Assembly: GCA_023386645.1 (NCBI GenBank)
Contig: JAEWJI010000058.1
Location: 124,001-188,000 of the forward strand
Direction: 5' to 3'
DNA: 64,000 nucleotides
Source of the DNA: Pseudomonadota bacterium
GTDB taxonomy: Bacteria > Pseudomonadota > Alphaproteobacteria > Caulobacterales > Caulobacteraceae
Shown: positions 45,779-54,937 of the stretch, one piece after another
Numbering within the stretch: position 1 is the stretch's first letter
How the letters are laid out: each line of letters starts with the position of its first letter
Position numbers and translations under genes: made by a program
Notes under the pieces: generated by a model
Seen by the model: the letters and a program-made list of their open reading frames with translations, nothing else
What the model was told of the DNA's origin: nothing
Databases searched by the model: none

Positions 45779-46417
45779 ATGACCCTGACCCGCCGCACGC
45801 TCGGCCTGTCCGCCCTGTCGATGGGGGCGCTTGCGGCCCTGCCGGCCTCGGCCCAGACGCTGGAGGCGCTGAGCCGCGAGGACAATCTCGCGCTGGGCGG
45901 GGTGCAGCAGTACCTGCAGGGCCTGACGGCGGCGCAGGGGACCTTCACCGAGACCGGCGCCGGCGGCGTGACCCGGTCGGGCCGGTTCTACATCCAGCGG
46001 CCGGGCAAGATGCGGTTCGAATACACCAATCCGGCGGGCCTGCTGGTGGTGTCGGACGGATCCAACGTGATGCGCTACGACCCGCGTCTGAACGTCTTCC
46101 GCCAGGTGCCGCTGGGCCAGACGCCGCTGTCGACCTTCCTCGGCCGCAACGTGCGCTTCGATCAGGGCGTGCGGGTCGACCGGGTGGTGCGGATGCAGAA
46201 CGGCGGGGTGACCATCACCGCGCGCGACGCCCGCAGGCCGAACGACGGCCAGGTGACCCTGGTGTTCGGCGGTTCGCCCTTCCGGCTGCTGGAGTGGACG
46301 ATCACGGACGCGCAAGGCGGCCGCACCCGCACCCAGCTGACCTCGCTGCAGCCGGCCTCGGGCCTGGCCGCCAGCCTGTTCCAGCTGCGCGATCCGACCC
46401 GCCGCAACCGTCGCTGA
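45779..46417 (+). CDS. lolA: Outer-membrane lipoprotein carrier protein LolA
   Basis: LolA carries lipoproteins through the periplasm from LolCDE to LolB. The 212-residue protein has a signal peptide (about 1-25, ending ASAQ) with TRRTLGLSAL, so a twin-arginine route is possible though not certain. RSGRFYIQRPGKMRFEYTNP is the core lipid-binding strand, and VRVDRVVRMQNGG and ASLFQLRDPTRR follow. The ftsK-lolA-xth order is common in alphaproteobacteria. Both lolA and xth are on the same strand, 42 bases apart. Confidence 0.92.
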   Translation: MTLTRRTLGLSALSMGALAALPASAQTLEALSREDNLALGGVQQYLQGLTAAQGTFTETGAGGVTRSGRFYIQRPGKMRFEYTNPAGLLVVSDGSNVMRYDPRLNVFRQVPLGQTPLSTFLGRNVRFDQGVRVDRVVRMQNGGVTITARDARRPNDGQVTLVFGGSPFRLLEWTITDAQGGRTRTQLTSLQPASGLAASLFQLRDPTRRNRR

Positions 46418-46459
46418 GCCGGCGCGGCAGGGTTGGGCGAAGCGTGCTAGGGCGGGGCC

Positions 46460-47257
46460 ATGACGCTCCGCCTCGCCACCTGGAACATCAACTCCGTCCG
46501 CCTGCGCATCGACCAGGTCGCCCGCTTCGTCGCGGAGGCCGGCGTGGACGTGCTGTGCCTTCAGGAGATCAAATGCCTGGAGGACCAGTTCCCGCGCGGG
46601 GCCTTCGCGGACATGGGCCTGCCGCACGTGAAGGTGGCGGGCCAGAAGGGCTGGCACGGGGTCGCCATCGCCTCGCGCCTGCCGATGGAGCCGTCCGAGA
46701 CCTTCCAGGCCTGTAAGCTGGGCCATGCCCGCTGCGTCTCGGCGCGGATCGCGGGGATCGACGTCCAGAACTTCTACATCCCGGCCGGCGGCGACGTGCC
46801 CGATCGCGAGCTGAACCCGAAGTTCGATCACAAGATGGACTTCTACGAGCAGCTGACCGGGATCGTGGCGGGCCTCGACCGGTCCGAGCGTCTCCTGATG
46901 TGCGGGGATTTCAACATCGCGCCGTCGGAGTTCGACGTCTGGAACCACCGCTATATGTCGAAGATCGTCAGCCACACCCCGCTCGAGGTCGAGACGCTGA
47001 ACCGACTTCAGGCGGCGGGCGGTTTCGCCGACGTGGTCCGCGACGCCTTTCCGGAGCCGCAGAAACTGGCGTCGTGGTGGAGCTATCGCGCGCAGGATTT
47101 CAGGAAGTCGAACCGGGGCCTTCGACTGGATCACATCTGGACCTCGCCAGGCCTGACGCCCGCCGTCGTCCCCGGGTCGGCGACCATCCACGAACCGGTC
47201 CGGGCCTGGGACCAGCCCTCCGACCACTGCCCGATCACGGTCGATCTGGACGTCTGA
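46460..47257 (+). CDS. xth: Exodeoxyribonuclease III
   Basis: The 265-residue AP endonuclease and 3'-phosphatase has LATWNINSVRLRID, catalytic QEIKC (E36), GDFNIAPSEFDVW and the C-terminal SDHCPITVDL. These are the metal and catalytic residues of the DNase I-like fold. It repairs abasic sites in DNA. It is the third gene of the ftsK-lolA-xth group. Confidence 0.96.
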   Translation: MTLRLATWNINSVRLRIDQVARFVAEAGVDVLCLQEIKCLEDQFPRGAFADMGLPHVKVAGQKGWHGVAIASRLPMEPSETFQACKLGHARCVSARIAGIDVQNFYIPAGGDVPDRELNPKFDHKMDFYEQLTGIVAGLDRSERLLMCGDFNIAPSEFDVWNHRYMSKIVSHTPLEVETLNRLQAAGGFADVVRDAFPEPQKLASWWSYRAQDFRKSNRGLRLDHIWTSPGLTPAVVPGSATIHEPVRAWDQPSDHCPITVDLDV

Positions 47258-47293
47258 TCGAACCGTGCTACCCCTGCGCCGGGGAGCCGCCAG

Positions 47294-48553
47294 ATGTCCA
47301 ACGCCGAACTGAGCGTCGCCTTTTTCCTGCAGATGGCGGTGATCATCGCCGCCTGTCGCATTGTCGGCTGGCTGGCGCGGCGGTTCCTGGGCCAGCCCCA
47401 GGTGGTGGGCGAGATGATCGCCGGGGTCATCCTGGGGCCGTCGCTGTTTGGCCTGCTGCTGCCTGAGATCCAGGGGGCGCTTTTCCCGATCGAGAGCCGC
47501 AGCGTGCTGTTCGTCGGGGCCCAGCTGGGCGTCGGACTCTACATGTTCCTGGTCGGGCTGGGTTTCCGCACCGAGCACTTCCGGGCCCAGGCACGTAGCG
47601 CGGCGGCGGTGTCGCTGTCCGGAATGGCCGCGCCCTTCCTTCTGGCCATCGTGATCACGCCCTGGCTGCTGACCCAAGGCCTGTTCGGGCCGCAGGTGGG
47701 AGCGGTGCAGGCCGCCCTGTTCATGGGCGCGGCGATCTCGATCACCGCCTTTCCGATGCTGGCGCGGATCATCCACGAGCGCGGCCTGTCGGGCACGCCG
47801 TTGGGTTCGCTGTCCCTGGCGGCCGGGGCGATCGACGACGCCGGGGCGTGGACGGTCCTGGCGCTCGTCCTGGCCATGTTGGGCGCCGGGGCGATGGTGG
47901 CGGTCAGGGCCGTGGCCGGGGGCGCCGCCTTCGCCCTGCTGATGCTGACCTTGGGCCCGCGCCTGCTCCGGCCCCTGGGACGAAGTGCCGAGGCGGACGG
48001 CGAGGTCGGCTATGGCCTGATGGCGATCGTGCTGATCCTGTTCATGCTCTCGGCCTTCGCCATGGACGCGGTCGGCATCCATGCGGTGTTCGGGGGTTTC
48101 ATCCTGGGCTGCGTCATGCCGCGCGGGGTCCTGGCCGACGGCCTGCGCCAGAAGCTGGAGCCGTTCGCGGTCGTGGTGCTGCTGCCGATGTTCTTCACCT
48201 TCTCAGGGCTGAACACCCGGCTGGACCTGATCGGCGACCCTGGCCTGCTGCTGACCGCAGGTGTGGTGCTGGTGGTGTCGGTCGCGGCCAAGTTCGGGGC
48301 CTGCTGGGCGGCGGCCCGACTGACGGGTCAGGACAACGCCACCGCTCTAGGGGTCGGGGCCCTGATGAACGCGCGCGGCCTGATGGAGCTGATCATCATC
48401 AACATCGGGCTCCAGGCCGGGGTGATCGGTCCCGAGCTGTTCTCGATCCTGGTGATCATGGCGGTGGTCACCACCCTGATGGCCACGCCCCTGTTCGAAT
48501 GGGTCTATGGCCGCAAGGCGCGTGAGCGGGGCGATCTTCCGGCGACGGCCTAG
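47294..48553 (+). CDS. CPA2 cation:proton antiporter (KefB/NapA-like)
   Basis: The 419-residue protein has about 12-13 membrane segments. It shows VVGEMIAGVILGPSLFGLLL, FMGAAISITAFPMLARII and AIDDAGAWTVLALVLAM. The last contains the conserved DD pair that carries ions. GGFILGCVMPRG and GALMNARGLMELIIINIGLQ follow. There is no C-terminal RCK/TrkA domain, so it is a transport core only. It probably exchanges K+ or Na+ for protons. Its stop shares CTAG with the convergent response regulator gene. Confidence 0.92.
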   Translation: MSNAELSVAFFLQMAVIIAACRIVGWLARRFLGQPQVVGEMIAGVILGPSLFGLLLPEIQGALFPIESRSVLFVGAQLGVGLYMFLVGLGFRTEHFRAQARSAAAVSLSGMAAPFLLAIVITPWLLTQGLFGPQVGAVQAALFMGAAISITAFPMLARIIHERGLSGTPLGSLSLAAGAIDDAGAWTVLALVLAMLGAGAMVAVRAVAGGAAFALLMLTLGPRLLRPLGRSAEADGEVGYGLMAIVLILFMLSAFAMDAVGIHAVFGGFILGCVMPRGVLADGLRQKLEPFAVVVLLPMFFTFSGLNTRLDLIGDPGLLLTAGVVLVVSVAAKFGACWAAARLTGQDNATALGVGALMNARGLMELIIINIGLQAGVIGPELFSILVIMAVVTTLMATPLFEWVYGRKARERGDLPATA

Positions 48554-49236
48554 GGCTGGAGCCTGTAGCCGCCGGCGTCAGTCAGGAGCAGGCGGGCCTG
48601 GCCGGGCTCGGGCTCGATCTTCTGGCGCAGGCGGTAGATGTGGGTCTCCAGGGTGTGGGTGGTCACGCCGGCGTTGTAGCCCCAGACCTCGGTCAGCAGC
48701 TCCTCGCGCGACACCGGCTTGGCGCCCGCGCGATAGAGGTACTTCAGGATGTTGGTTTCCTTCTCCGTCAGCCGGATCTTCCTGCCCTTGTCGTCCAGCA
48801 GCATCTTGCCGGCGGGCTTGAAGGCGTAGGGGCCGATCTGGAAGACGGCGTCCTCGGACTGTTCGTGGCTGCGTAGATGGGCGCGGATGCGGGCCAGCAG
48901 CACCGCGAAGCGGAAGGGCTTGACCACGTAGTCGTTGGCCCCCGCCTCCAGCCCCTGGACGGTGTCGGCGTCAGACCCCTGGGCGGTCAGCATGATGACC
49001 GGGGTGGAGACGCCGTTGGCGCGCAGGCGGCGACAGGCCTCGCGTCCGTCCATGTCGGGCAGGTCGATGTCCAGCAGGATCAGGTCGGCGCGAACCTCCG
49101 AGGCCATCCGCACTCCGTCCCCGGCGGTCGCGGCCTGGACCGGGCGGAACTCCTCATGCAGGGCCAGCTGCTCGGCCAGGGCCTCGCGCAGGTCGTCGTC
49201 GTCGTCGATGATCAGGATGGTCTTGGCGGCAGGCAT
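48550..49236 (-). CDS. cenR: OmpR-family response regulator, CenR-like
   Basis: The 228-residue protein has a receiver (D56 in LLDIDLPDMDG, T and K partners in VIMLTAQG and YVVKPF) and a winged-helix DNA-binding domain (LTEKETNILKYLYRAG, GVTTHTLETHIYRLRQKIE). The linker with EQSEDAVFQIGPYAFKPAGK recalls Caulobacter CenR, an essential regulator of the cell envelope. The neighbours yggS, thiE and ntrZ support this, as I recall the Caulobacter order. No kinase gene is adjacent, as for CenR. The ATG at 49236 is preferred; a TTG lies 36 bases upstream. Confidence 0.75.
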   Translation of the reverse strand: MPAAKTILIIDDDDDLREALAEQLALHEEFRPVQAATAGDGVRMASEVRADLILLDIDLPDMDGREACRRLRANGVSTPVIMLTAQGSDADTVQGLEAGANDYVVKPFRFAVLLARIRAHLRSHEQSEDAVFQIGPYAFKPAGKMLLDDKGRKIRLTEKETNILKYLYRAGAKPVSREELLTEVWGYNAGVTTHTLETHIYRLRQKIEPEPGQARLLLTDAGGYRLQP

Positions 49237-49299
49237 GGGCGCTAAGATGGCGGCGCTTGTCCGCCGCGCCAAGCTTTCAGCGAAAATCTCCGCCTGGCG

Positions 49300-49995
49300 T
49301 CAAGCCGCGGGCCGTTCGCCGAACAGCGCCGAGCCCACCCGGACATGGGTCGCCCCGTAGCGGACGGCGGTCTCGTAGTCGCCGCTCATTCCCATCGACA
49401 GGACCGAAAGGCCGTTGCGAGCGGCGATCCCGGCCAGCAGGGCGAAGTGCATGGCGGGCTCCTCACCGGCCGGCGGGATGCACATCAGGCCCCCGACGTT
49501 CAGGCCCATCCGGCGGGCGGTTTCGATCAGGGCGTCGGCCTCGCGCGGCGGGACCCCGGCCTTTTGCGGCTCCAGCCCGGTGTTCACCTGGATGAGGACC
49601 CGGGGCGCCAGGCCCAGCGCCTGACCGGCCTCGGCCAGGGCGCGCGCCAGCTTCTCGCGGTCCAAGGTCTCGATCACGTCGAACAGCTGAAGCGCGTCTC
49701 GCGCCTTGTTGGTCTGGAGCGGCCCGATGAGGCGCAGTTCGAGGTCGGGCTCGGCCACGCGCCTGTCGATCCAGCGGGCCTGGGCTTCCTGGACCCGATT
49801 CTCGCCGAAAACCCGCTGGCCGGCGGCGACCGCGGCCTCGATGGCGATGGGCGGCTGGGTCTTGGACACGGCGGTCAGGACGATCGAGCCCGGATCCCGT
49901 GCCGCCCGCCGCGCGGCCTTGTCGATGCGGGCGCGCACATGCGCGATGCGCGATGCGGTGGACGCGGCAACGGGATCGGGGGAAGGAGCGGACAT
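49300..49995 (-). CDS. yggS: YggS/PLPBP pyridoxal-phosphate-binding protein
   Basis: The 231-residue PLP-homeostasis protein has LTAVSKTQPPIAIEAAVAAG (PLP lysine K45), FGENRVQEAQARW and LIGPLQTNKARDALQLFD. QVNTGLEPQKAGVPP and LSMGMSGDYETAVRYGATHV complete the fold. It carries PLP without enzymatic activity. The ATG (49993-49995) overlaps the ATG of the divergent thiE by two bases in CATG, so each gene's translation-initiation region lies inside the other gene. Confidence 0.94.
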   Translation of the reverse strand: MSAPSPDPVAASTASRIAHVRARIDKAARRAARDPGSIVLTAVSKTQPPIAIEAAVAAGQRVFGENRVQEAQARWIDRRVAEPDLELRLIGPLQTNKARDALQLFDVIETLDREKLARALAEAGQALGLAPRVLIQVNTGLEPQKAGVPPREADALIETARRMGLNVGGLMCIPPAGEEPAMHFALLAGIAARNGLSVLSMGMSGDYETAVRYGATHVRVGSALFGERPAA

Positions 49996-50632
49996 GGAGA
50001 TGTCGGACGAAGGGCGCGCGCTGTGGGAGACGGCCCAGGCTCTAGCCCGGGCGCGTCCGCCTGTCAGCGGCAGACCGGCCGTGCTGCCGATGCTGTTCTT
50101 CACGGACCCGGACCGCACCCCTCGCCCATGGGAGGCGGCGGCCCGCCTGCCGGCCGGGTCCGGTGTGGTCTACCGGCACTTCGGCGCCGACGACGCGCGA
50201 CAGGTCGCCGAGCGACTGAGGGCGGCGACCCGGGCGGCTGGGGCGGCACTGCTGATCGGCGCCGACGCCCAACTGGCCGAGGCGGTCGGCGCCGACGGCC
50301 TTCACCTTCCGGAGCGGGATCTGGCGCACGCGGTGCGGCTGCGGAGGCCGGGCTGGGTGGTGACCGGCGCCGTGCATACGTTTGAGGCCGCGCGGGCCGC
50401 GCGCGGTCTCGATGGTCTCGTGCTGTCGCCGATCTTCCCGGCGGGTGGGGCGTCGGCCCGACGAGCCGCGCTGGGCCTGGAGGTTTTGAGAGCGGCGGCC
50501 GAACTATCGACGCCCATCATCGCCCTGGGCGGCGTGGACGCCCGTTCGGCTCCTCGCCTGATCGGGACGGGGGCGGCCGGCCTGGCGGCGGTGGGGGCGA
50601 TCCAGGGCGCCTTCGCGCCGGCGGACGCCTAG
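49994..50632 (+). CDS. thiE: Thiamine phosphate synthase-like protein (ThiE/TenI)
   Basis: The 212-residue TIM-barrel protein fits the ThiE/TenI family: PMLFFTDPDRTP at the N-terminus, LLIGADAQLAEAVGADGLHL, VTGAVHTFEAARAARGLDGL, LSPIFPAGG and PIIALGGVDARSA. ThiE joins the thiamine pyrimidine and thiazole units; TenI-like members can have other roles. AAGGAG (49983-49988) lies five bases before the ATG, within the yggS coding region. No thiamine riboswitch is present, since there is no leader. Its stop shares CTAG with ntrZ. Confidence 0.8.
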   Translation: MEMSDEGRALWETAQALARARPPVSGRPAVLPMLFFTDPDRTPRPWEAAARLPAGSGVVYRHFGADDARQVAERLRAATRAAGAALLIGADAQLAEAVGADGLHLPERDLAHAVRLRRPGWVVTGAVHTFEAARAARGLDGLVLSPIFPAGGASARRAALGLEVLRAAAELSTPIIALGGVDARSAPRLIGTGAAGLAAVGAIQGAFAPADA

Positions 50633-51021
50633 AAGCGGAAGATCGATTCCAGCCGCACGCGCGGCTGGGTGCGGCTCTCGGTCTGGGGCGCGCGCGCCGG
50701 GTCGGCGGACGGTTCGGCCAGGCCGGCGGCGGCGCCGACGCGCAGGCGGGGGCTCAGGCGATAATAGGCGCCGGCCTCCACGTCGCCCCATTCGGCCTCG
50801 CGGCCGACCGGCTGCTGGAGGTTGAAGTTCAGGCCCCAGCGGCCGCTGTCGTTCCAGCGCAGGCCACGACGGGCCGGAGCAGGCGTCGAACGCTGGGCGG
50901 TCTGGGCCTCGGACAGGGTCACCGCGGGCGCGCGCGATCGGCTCTGGGCCGACGCCTCGCCGGCCACGGCCGTTCCGGCCAGCCCCACGAGCGTCGCAGC
51001 CATGATCGCGCCGAGCCGCAT
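50629..51021 (-). CDS. ntrZ: NtrZ-family periplasmic protein
   Basis: The 130-residue protein has a Sec signal peptide (about 1-25, ending ASAQ). The mature part has WNDSGRWGLNFNLQQPVGRE and then WGDVEAGAYYRLSPRLRVGA, ending QPRVRLESIFRF. This matches the NtrZ family as I recall it; in Caulobacter NtrZ holds back the NtrY sensor kinase from the periplasm. The ATG at 51021 follows AAAGGG; the GTG just before it is less likely. No ntrYX is in this window. It shares its stop with thiE in CTAG. Confidence 0.75.
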   Translation of the reverse strand: MRLGAIMAATLVGLAGTAVAGEASAQSRSRAPAVTLSEAQTAQRSTPAPARRGLRWNDSGRWGLNFNLQQPVGREAEWGDVEAGAYYRLSPRLRVGAAAGLAEPSADPARAPQTESRTQPRVRLESIFRF

Positions 51022-51264
51022 CACATACCCTTTCGACGGCGAGGTTCGCCGCCAGATCCTGAACCCCGCGAAACGACGCCGCGAGGTTCACCCCGCGATT
51101 AGGCGCCGTCCCGCCTCCCGATCAAGCCAACGTAGCCATAAGCGGGCGGTTCCAAGCGACTCTGACGGAGTCCTGTGGCTCCCGCGTCACGGGAATGGGG
51201 CGCAAACCGGTCAAGGGCTTAGGGCGTTGATGCGACGGGCCCGAGGCCCCGTGCGAGCTCCGCC

Positions 51265-51295
51265 TTGTCATCGCCTCTTTTGCCCGTGCTATAGG
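51265..51295 (+). promoter_or_regulatory. Sigma-70-type promoter upstream of DUF3576/leuS
   Basis: TTGTCA at 51265-51270 and GCTATA at 51288-51293 match the alphaproteobacterial housekeeping pattern (TTGaC and GCTANA-like boxes) with a normal gap. It lies 58 bases before the DUF3576 start. The 329-base divergent gap between ntrZ and the DUF3576 gene otherwise shows no gene. Confidence 0.6.
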
Positions 51296-51350
51296 GGCAC
51301 GCCCGGTCGCGCCGTAGCGCGCGCCGGACCCTGAATCGAAGAGGTCCCGG

Positions 51351-51794
51351 ATGTCCTTCGCCCGCGTCGCCACCGTCCTCGGCGCCTCCGCCATGGCGCT
51401 GACGCTTTCGGCCTGCGGCGGCCTGCCCTTCTCGGGCGGCGACCGGGCCCAGCGCACCAACGTGCAGCAGGGCATCGGCGTCAACGGCTACCTGTGGCGC
51501 GCGACGCTGGACACCTTCAGCTTCATGCCGCTGCTGACCGCCGACCCGTGGGGCGGGGTGGTCAACTACGACTGGTACACCAACCCCCAGACGCCGAACG
51601 AGCGTTTCAAGGCGACCGTCTTCATCCTCGACACCCGTCTGCGGGCCGACGCCCTGAACGTGACCGTGACCAAGGAAGTCCGGGACGCCTCCGGCGGCTG
51701 GACCGCCGCCCCGGTCGCGGCCCAGACCGAGACGGATCTGGAGAACGCGATCCTGACCCGGGCGCGCCAGCTGAACCTGTCGAACGCCCGTTAA
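51351..51794 (+). CDS. DUF3576 lipoprotein
   Basis: The 147-residue protein has a lipoprotein signal with lipobox LSAC (C22) and no aspartate at +2, so it is likely sorted to the outer membrane. NGYLWRATLDTFSFMPLLTA, DPWGGVVNYDWY and then ILDTRLRADALNVTV are the DUF3576 core. The family regularly precedes leuS in alphaproteobacteria, as here. Function is unknown, but its envelope location and its link with lptE suggest outer-membrane biogenesis. The gap to leuS is 87 bases. Confidence 0.9.
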   Translation: MSFARVATVLGASAMALTLSACGGLPFSGGDRAQRTNVQQGIGVNGYLWRATLDTFSFMPLLTADPWGGVVNYDWYTNPQTPNERFKATVFILDTRLRADALNVTVTKEVRDASGGWTAAPVAAQTETDLENAILTRARQLNLSNAR

Positions 51795-51881
51795 AGGCCC
51801 TCTCCGCGCTCGCGGGGCTGGACAAAGCGGCCGCCTTGGCCTCCATCGGGGTCTGATCCCCGAGAACGCCCAAGGACCGCC

Positions 51882-54455
51882 GTGGCCTCCCCGACCACCC
51901 GATACGACTTCAAAGCCGCAGAACCGCGCCAGCAGGCCCGTTGGGCCGAGGCCGACGCCTTCGTCGCGTCCAACGCCGACACCGGCCGGCCAAAATACTA
52001 TGTGCTGGAGATGTTCCCCTACCCGTCGGGGAACATCCACATGGGCCACGCCCGCAACTACGTCATGGGCGACGTGGTGGCGCGGTCGAAGCGGGCGCAG
52101 GGCTTCGACGTGCTGCACCCCATGGGCTGGGACGCCTTCGGCCTGCCGGCCGAGAACGCCGCCATCGAGCGCGGAATCCATCCCGGTGACTGGACCTGGT
52201 CCAACATCGCGGCGATGCGCGACCAGCTGAAGCTGCTGGGCCTGTCGCTGGACTGGAGCCGGGAGTTCGCCACCTGCGATCCGGCCTATTATGGCCAGCA
52301 GCAGGCCTGGTTCCTGGAACTGTTCAAGCGGGGCCTGGTCTATCGCAAGGACTCGGTCGTCAACTGGGACCCGGTCGACAACACCGTGCTGGCCAACGAG
52401 CAGGTGGTCGACGGGCGCGGCTGGCGTTCGGGCGCGGTGGTCGAGAAGCGCAAGCTGAACCAGTGGTTCCTGCGGATCACCGACTACGCCGACGATCTGA
52501 TCGAGGGCCTGAAGGAACTGGAGGGCCGCTGGCCCGACAAGGTGCGGCTGATGCAGGAGAACTGGATCGGCCGGTCCAGGGGTCTGCAGATGACCTGGGC
52601 CTGGGCGGGCGAGGCGCCGGCCGCCGCGCCGGAGGGGCTGGAGATCTACACCACCCGCCCCGACACCCTGTTCGGGGCCAGCTTCATGGGCATCGCGCCC
52701 GATCACCCGCTCGCCAAGGCCCTGGCCGAGGCCGATCCGAAGGTGGCGGACTTCGTCGCCGAATGCCGCAAGGGCGGCGCCTCCCAGGCCGAGATCGAAC
52801 AGGCCGAGAAGATCGGCTGGGACACCGGCCTGAAGGTGCTCCACCCGTTCGACGGGCGCGAGGTCTCGGTCTGGATCGCCAACTTCATCCTGTCGGAATA
52901 CGGCACGGGAGCCATCTTCGGCTGCCCGGCGCATGACCAGCGCGACCTGGATTTCGCCCGAAAATACGGCCTGCCGGTCCTTCCGGTGGTGAAGCCGGAG
53001 GGAGGCGAGGCGGCCGAGATCGGAACCGAGGCCTATGTCGGACCGGGCCGGATCTTCAACTCCGACTTCCTGGACGGGCTGGAGATCGAGGCGGCCAAGG
53101 CGGAGGCCATCCGTCGCATCGAAGCCGCCGGCCAGGGCCAGGGCGCGACCATCTATCGTCTGCGCGACTGGGGCGTGTCGCGCCAGCGCTATTGGGGCTG
53201 TCCGATCCCGATCATCCACTGCGCGGCCTGCGGACCGGTGGCGGCGCCGGCCGACCAGCTGCCGATCGAACTGCCCAAGGACGTGACCTTCGACACGCCG
53301 GGCAATCCTCTCGACCGCCACCCGACCTGGAAGCACACGACCTGCCCGTCGTGCGGCGCCGAGGCGACCCGCGAAACCGACACGCTCGACACCTTCGTCG
53401 ACAGCTCATGGTATTTCGCCCGGTTCACCGACCCGAACGCGGCCGAGCCGATCAACCGCGCCGCCGCCGACAAATGGCTGCCGGTCGACCAGTACATCGG
53501 CGGTGTGGAGCACGCGGTGCTGCACCTCCTCTACGCCCGGTTCATCAGCCGCGCCCTGTCCGACGCGGGTCTGATGGGGGTCAAGGAGCCGTTCGCGGGC
53601 CTGTTCACGCAAGGGATGGTGGTCCACGAGACCTACCGTCGCGCAGACGGCGGCTGGGTCGAGCCGACCGATGTCGAGCTGTCGAACGACGGCGGGAAGC
53701 GTTCCGCCCGCCAGCTGTCGACCGGCGAGACCCTGACCATCGGCGACATCGAGAAGATGTCGAAATCCAAGAAGAACGTGGTCGCGCCTCAGGAAATCGT
53801 CGACGCCTATGGGGTGGACGCCGGCCGCCTGTTCGTCCTGTCCGACAGTCCGCCCGAGCGCGACGTGCAATGGACGGCGGGGGGCGTCGAGGGCGCCAGC
53901 CGCTTCGTCCAGCGCGTCTGGGCAGAGTTCGACGGCTTCGATCCCGCCGCCCCGGCCAATGCGGCGGCCGACGCCGTCCTGGTCCGCGAGACCCACAAGG
54001 CGATCAAGGCGGTATCGGAGGGCGTGACCCAGTTCCGGTTCAACTCCGCCATCGCCAAGCTCTACGCCTTCCTGGCCACGGTGCGCGACGCTCGGGACGC
54101 GGGCGGCGAGGCGCGGCGTCAGGCCCTCTCGGCGCTCGCTCGCCTGATCGCTCCCTTCACGCCGCACCTGGCCGAGGAATGCTGGACCCGCCTCGGCGAG
54201 AGCGGAATGATCCTCGACGCGCCCTGGCCGGAATACGATCCCGCCCTGGCCGCCGACGACCAGATCACCCTGCCGATCCAGATTGGCGGCAAGCGCCGCA
54301 GCGAGATCGTCATGCCGCCCGGTTCGGACCAGGCGTCGGTCGAGGCCGCGGCCCTCGCCGATCCGGCGGTCCAGGCGTATCTTGCCGCGAACGGACAGTC
54401 CGTGAGGAAGGTGATCGTGGTCCCGGATCGCATCGTCAATCTGGTGGTCGGCTGA
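51882..54455 (+). CDS. leuS: Leucyl-tRNA synthetase
   Basis: The 857-residue class I synthetase charges tRNA-Leu. It has [20 protein letters not shown] with HIGH-like HMGH (53-56) and an editing domain marked by [20 protein letters not shown]. The KMSKS loop is at 625-629, and the anticodon domain has [16 protein letters not shown]. The start is a GTG with AAGGA upstream. The stop overlaps the lptE start (TGATG), so both are made from one transcript. Confidence 0.98.
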   Translation: MASPTTRYDFKAAEPRQQARWAEADAFVASNADTGRPKYYVLEMFPYPSGNIHMGHARNYVMGDVVARSKRAQGFDVLHPMGWDAFGLPAENAAIERGIHPGDWTWSNIAAMRDQLKLLGLSLDWSREFATCDPAYYGQQQAWFLELFKRGLVYRKDSVVNWDPVDNTVLANEQVVDGRGWRSGAVVEKRKLNQWFLRITDYADDLIEGLKELEGRWPDKVRLMQENWIGRSRGLQMTWAWAGEAPAAAPEGLEIYTTRPDTLFGASFMGIAPDHPLAKALAEADPKVADFVAECRKGGASQAEIEQAEKIGWDTGLKVLHPFDGREVSVWIANFILSEYGTGAIFGCPAHDQRDLDFARKYGLPVLPVVKPEGGEAAEIGTEAYVGPGRIFNSDFLDGLEIEAAKAEAIRRIEAAGQGQGATIYRLRDWGVSRQRYWGCPIPIIHCAACGPVAAPADQLPIELPKDVTFDTPGNPLDRHPTWKHTTCPSCGAEATRETDTLDTFVDSSWYFARFTDPNAAEPINRAAADKWLPVDQYIGGVEHAVLHLLYARFISRALSDAGLMGVKEPFAGLFTQGMVVHETYRRADGGWVEPTDVELSNDGGKRSARQLSTGETLTIGDIEKMSKSKKNVVAPQEIVDAYGVDAGRLFVLSDSPPERDVQWTAGGVEGASRFVQRVWAEFDGFDPAAPANAAADAVLVRETHKAIKAVSEGVTQFRFNSAIAKLYAFLATVRDARDAGGEARRQALSALARLIAPFTPHLAEECWTRLGESGMILDAPWPEYDPALAADDQITLPIQIGGKRRSEIVMPPGSDQASVEAAALADPAVQAYLAANGQSVRKVIVVPDRIVNLVVG

Positions 54456-54937
54456 TGCGCGCCCTGCTGGCCGCCCTCATCCTGCTCGGCGGATCGACCC
54501 TGTCCGCCTGCGGCTTCACGCCGCTCTATGGCGAGGGCGCGGTCGGGGGGCAGCTGTCGCGCGTCGCGGTGACGACCCAGGACGACCGGCTCGGCTACCG
54601 CCTGCGTGAGCAGCTGGAGGACGTGCTGGGCCGCAGCCCCGGCGCTCCGCCGCTCTGGCGGCTCCAGACCCAGGTTGAACAGGCGCGCCGTCCGCTGGGG
54701 CGTCGGATCGACGATACGGCCACCCGCTATGAACTGACCCTCCGGGCCGCCTGGACCCTGACGCCGGCCGCCGGCGGCGAGGCCATCGAGGGCGTGACCG
54801 CGACGACCACCACCTATGCCGCCGCCGACCAGCCCTACGCCGCCATCGCGGCCCAGCAGGACGGCGAGGACCGCGCCGCCGCCGACCTGGCGCGCCTGAT
54901 CCGGCTGGACCTGATGCGGGCTCTGTCGGGACGGTGA
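54455..54937 (+). CDS. lptE: LPS assembly lipoprotein LptE
   Basis: The 160-residue outer-membrane lipoprotein forms the LptDE lipopolysaccharide-insertion complex. Its lipobox is LSAC (C19) in LLGGSTLSACGFTPLYG, with the CGFxPLY start typical of LptE. VTTQDDRLGYRLREQLEDVL and RYELTLRAAWTL follow. It is coupled to leuS by TGATG and to holA by GTGA, the standard leuS-lptE-holA order. Confidence 0.93.
   Translation: MRALLAALILLGGSTLSACGFTPLYGEGAVGGQLSRVAVTTQDDRLGYRLREQLEDVLGRSPGAPPLWRLQTQVEQARRPLGRRIDDTATRYELTLRAAWTLTPAAGGEAIEGVTATTTTYAAADQPYAAIAAQQDGEDRAAADLARLIRLDLMRALSGR

Noticed and set aside
45701..48082. A 793-codon frame antisense to lolA, xth and the antiporter
   Set aside because: It covers three recognised genes on the other strand and has no recognisable domain.
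49900..50000. A thiamine riboswitch before thiE
   Set aside because: There is no leader. The start codon overlaps yggS and the upstream DNA is yggS coding sequence.
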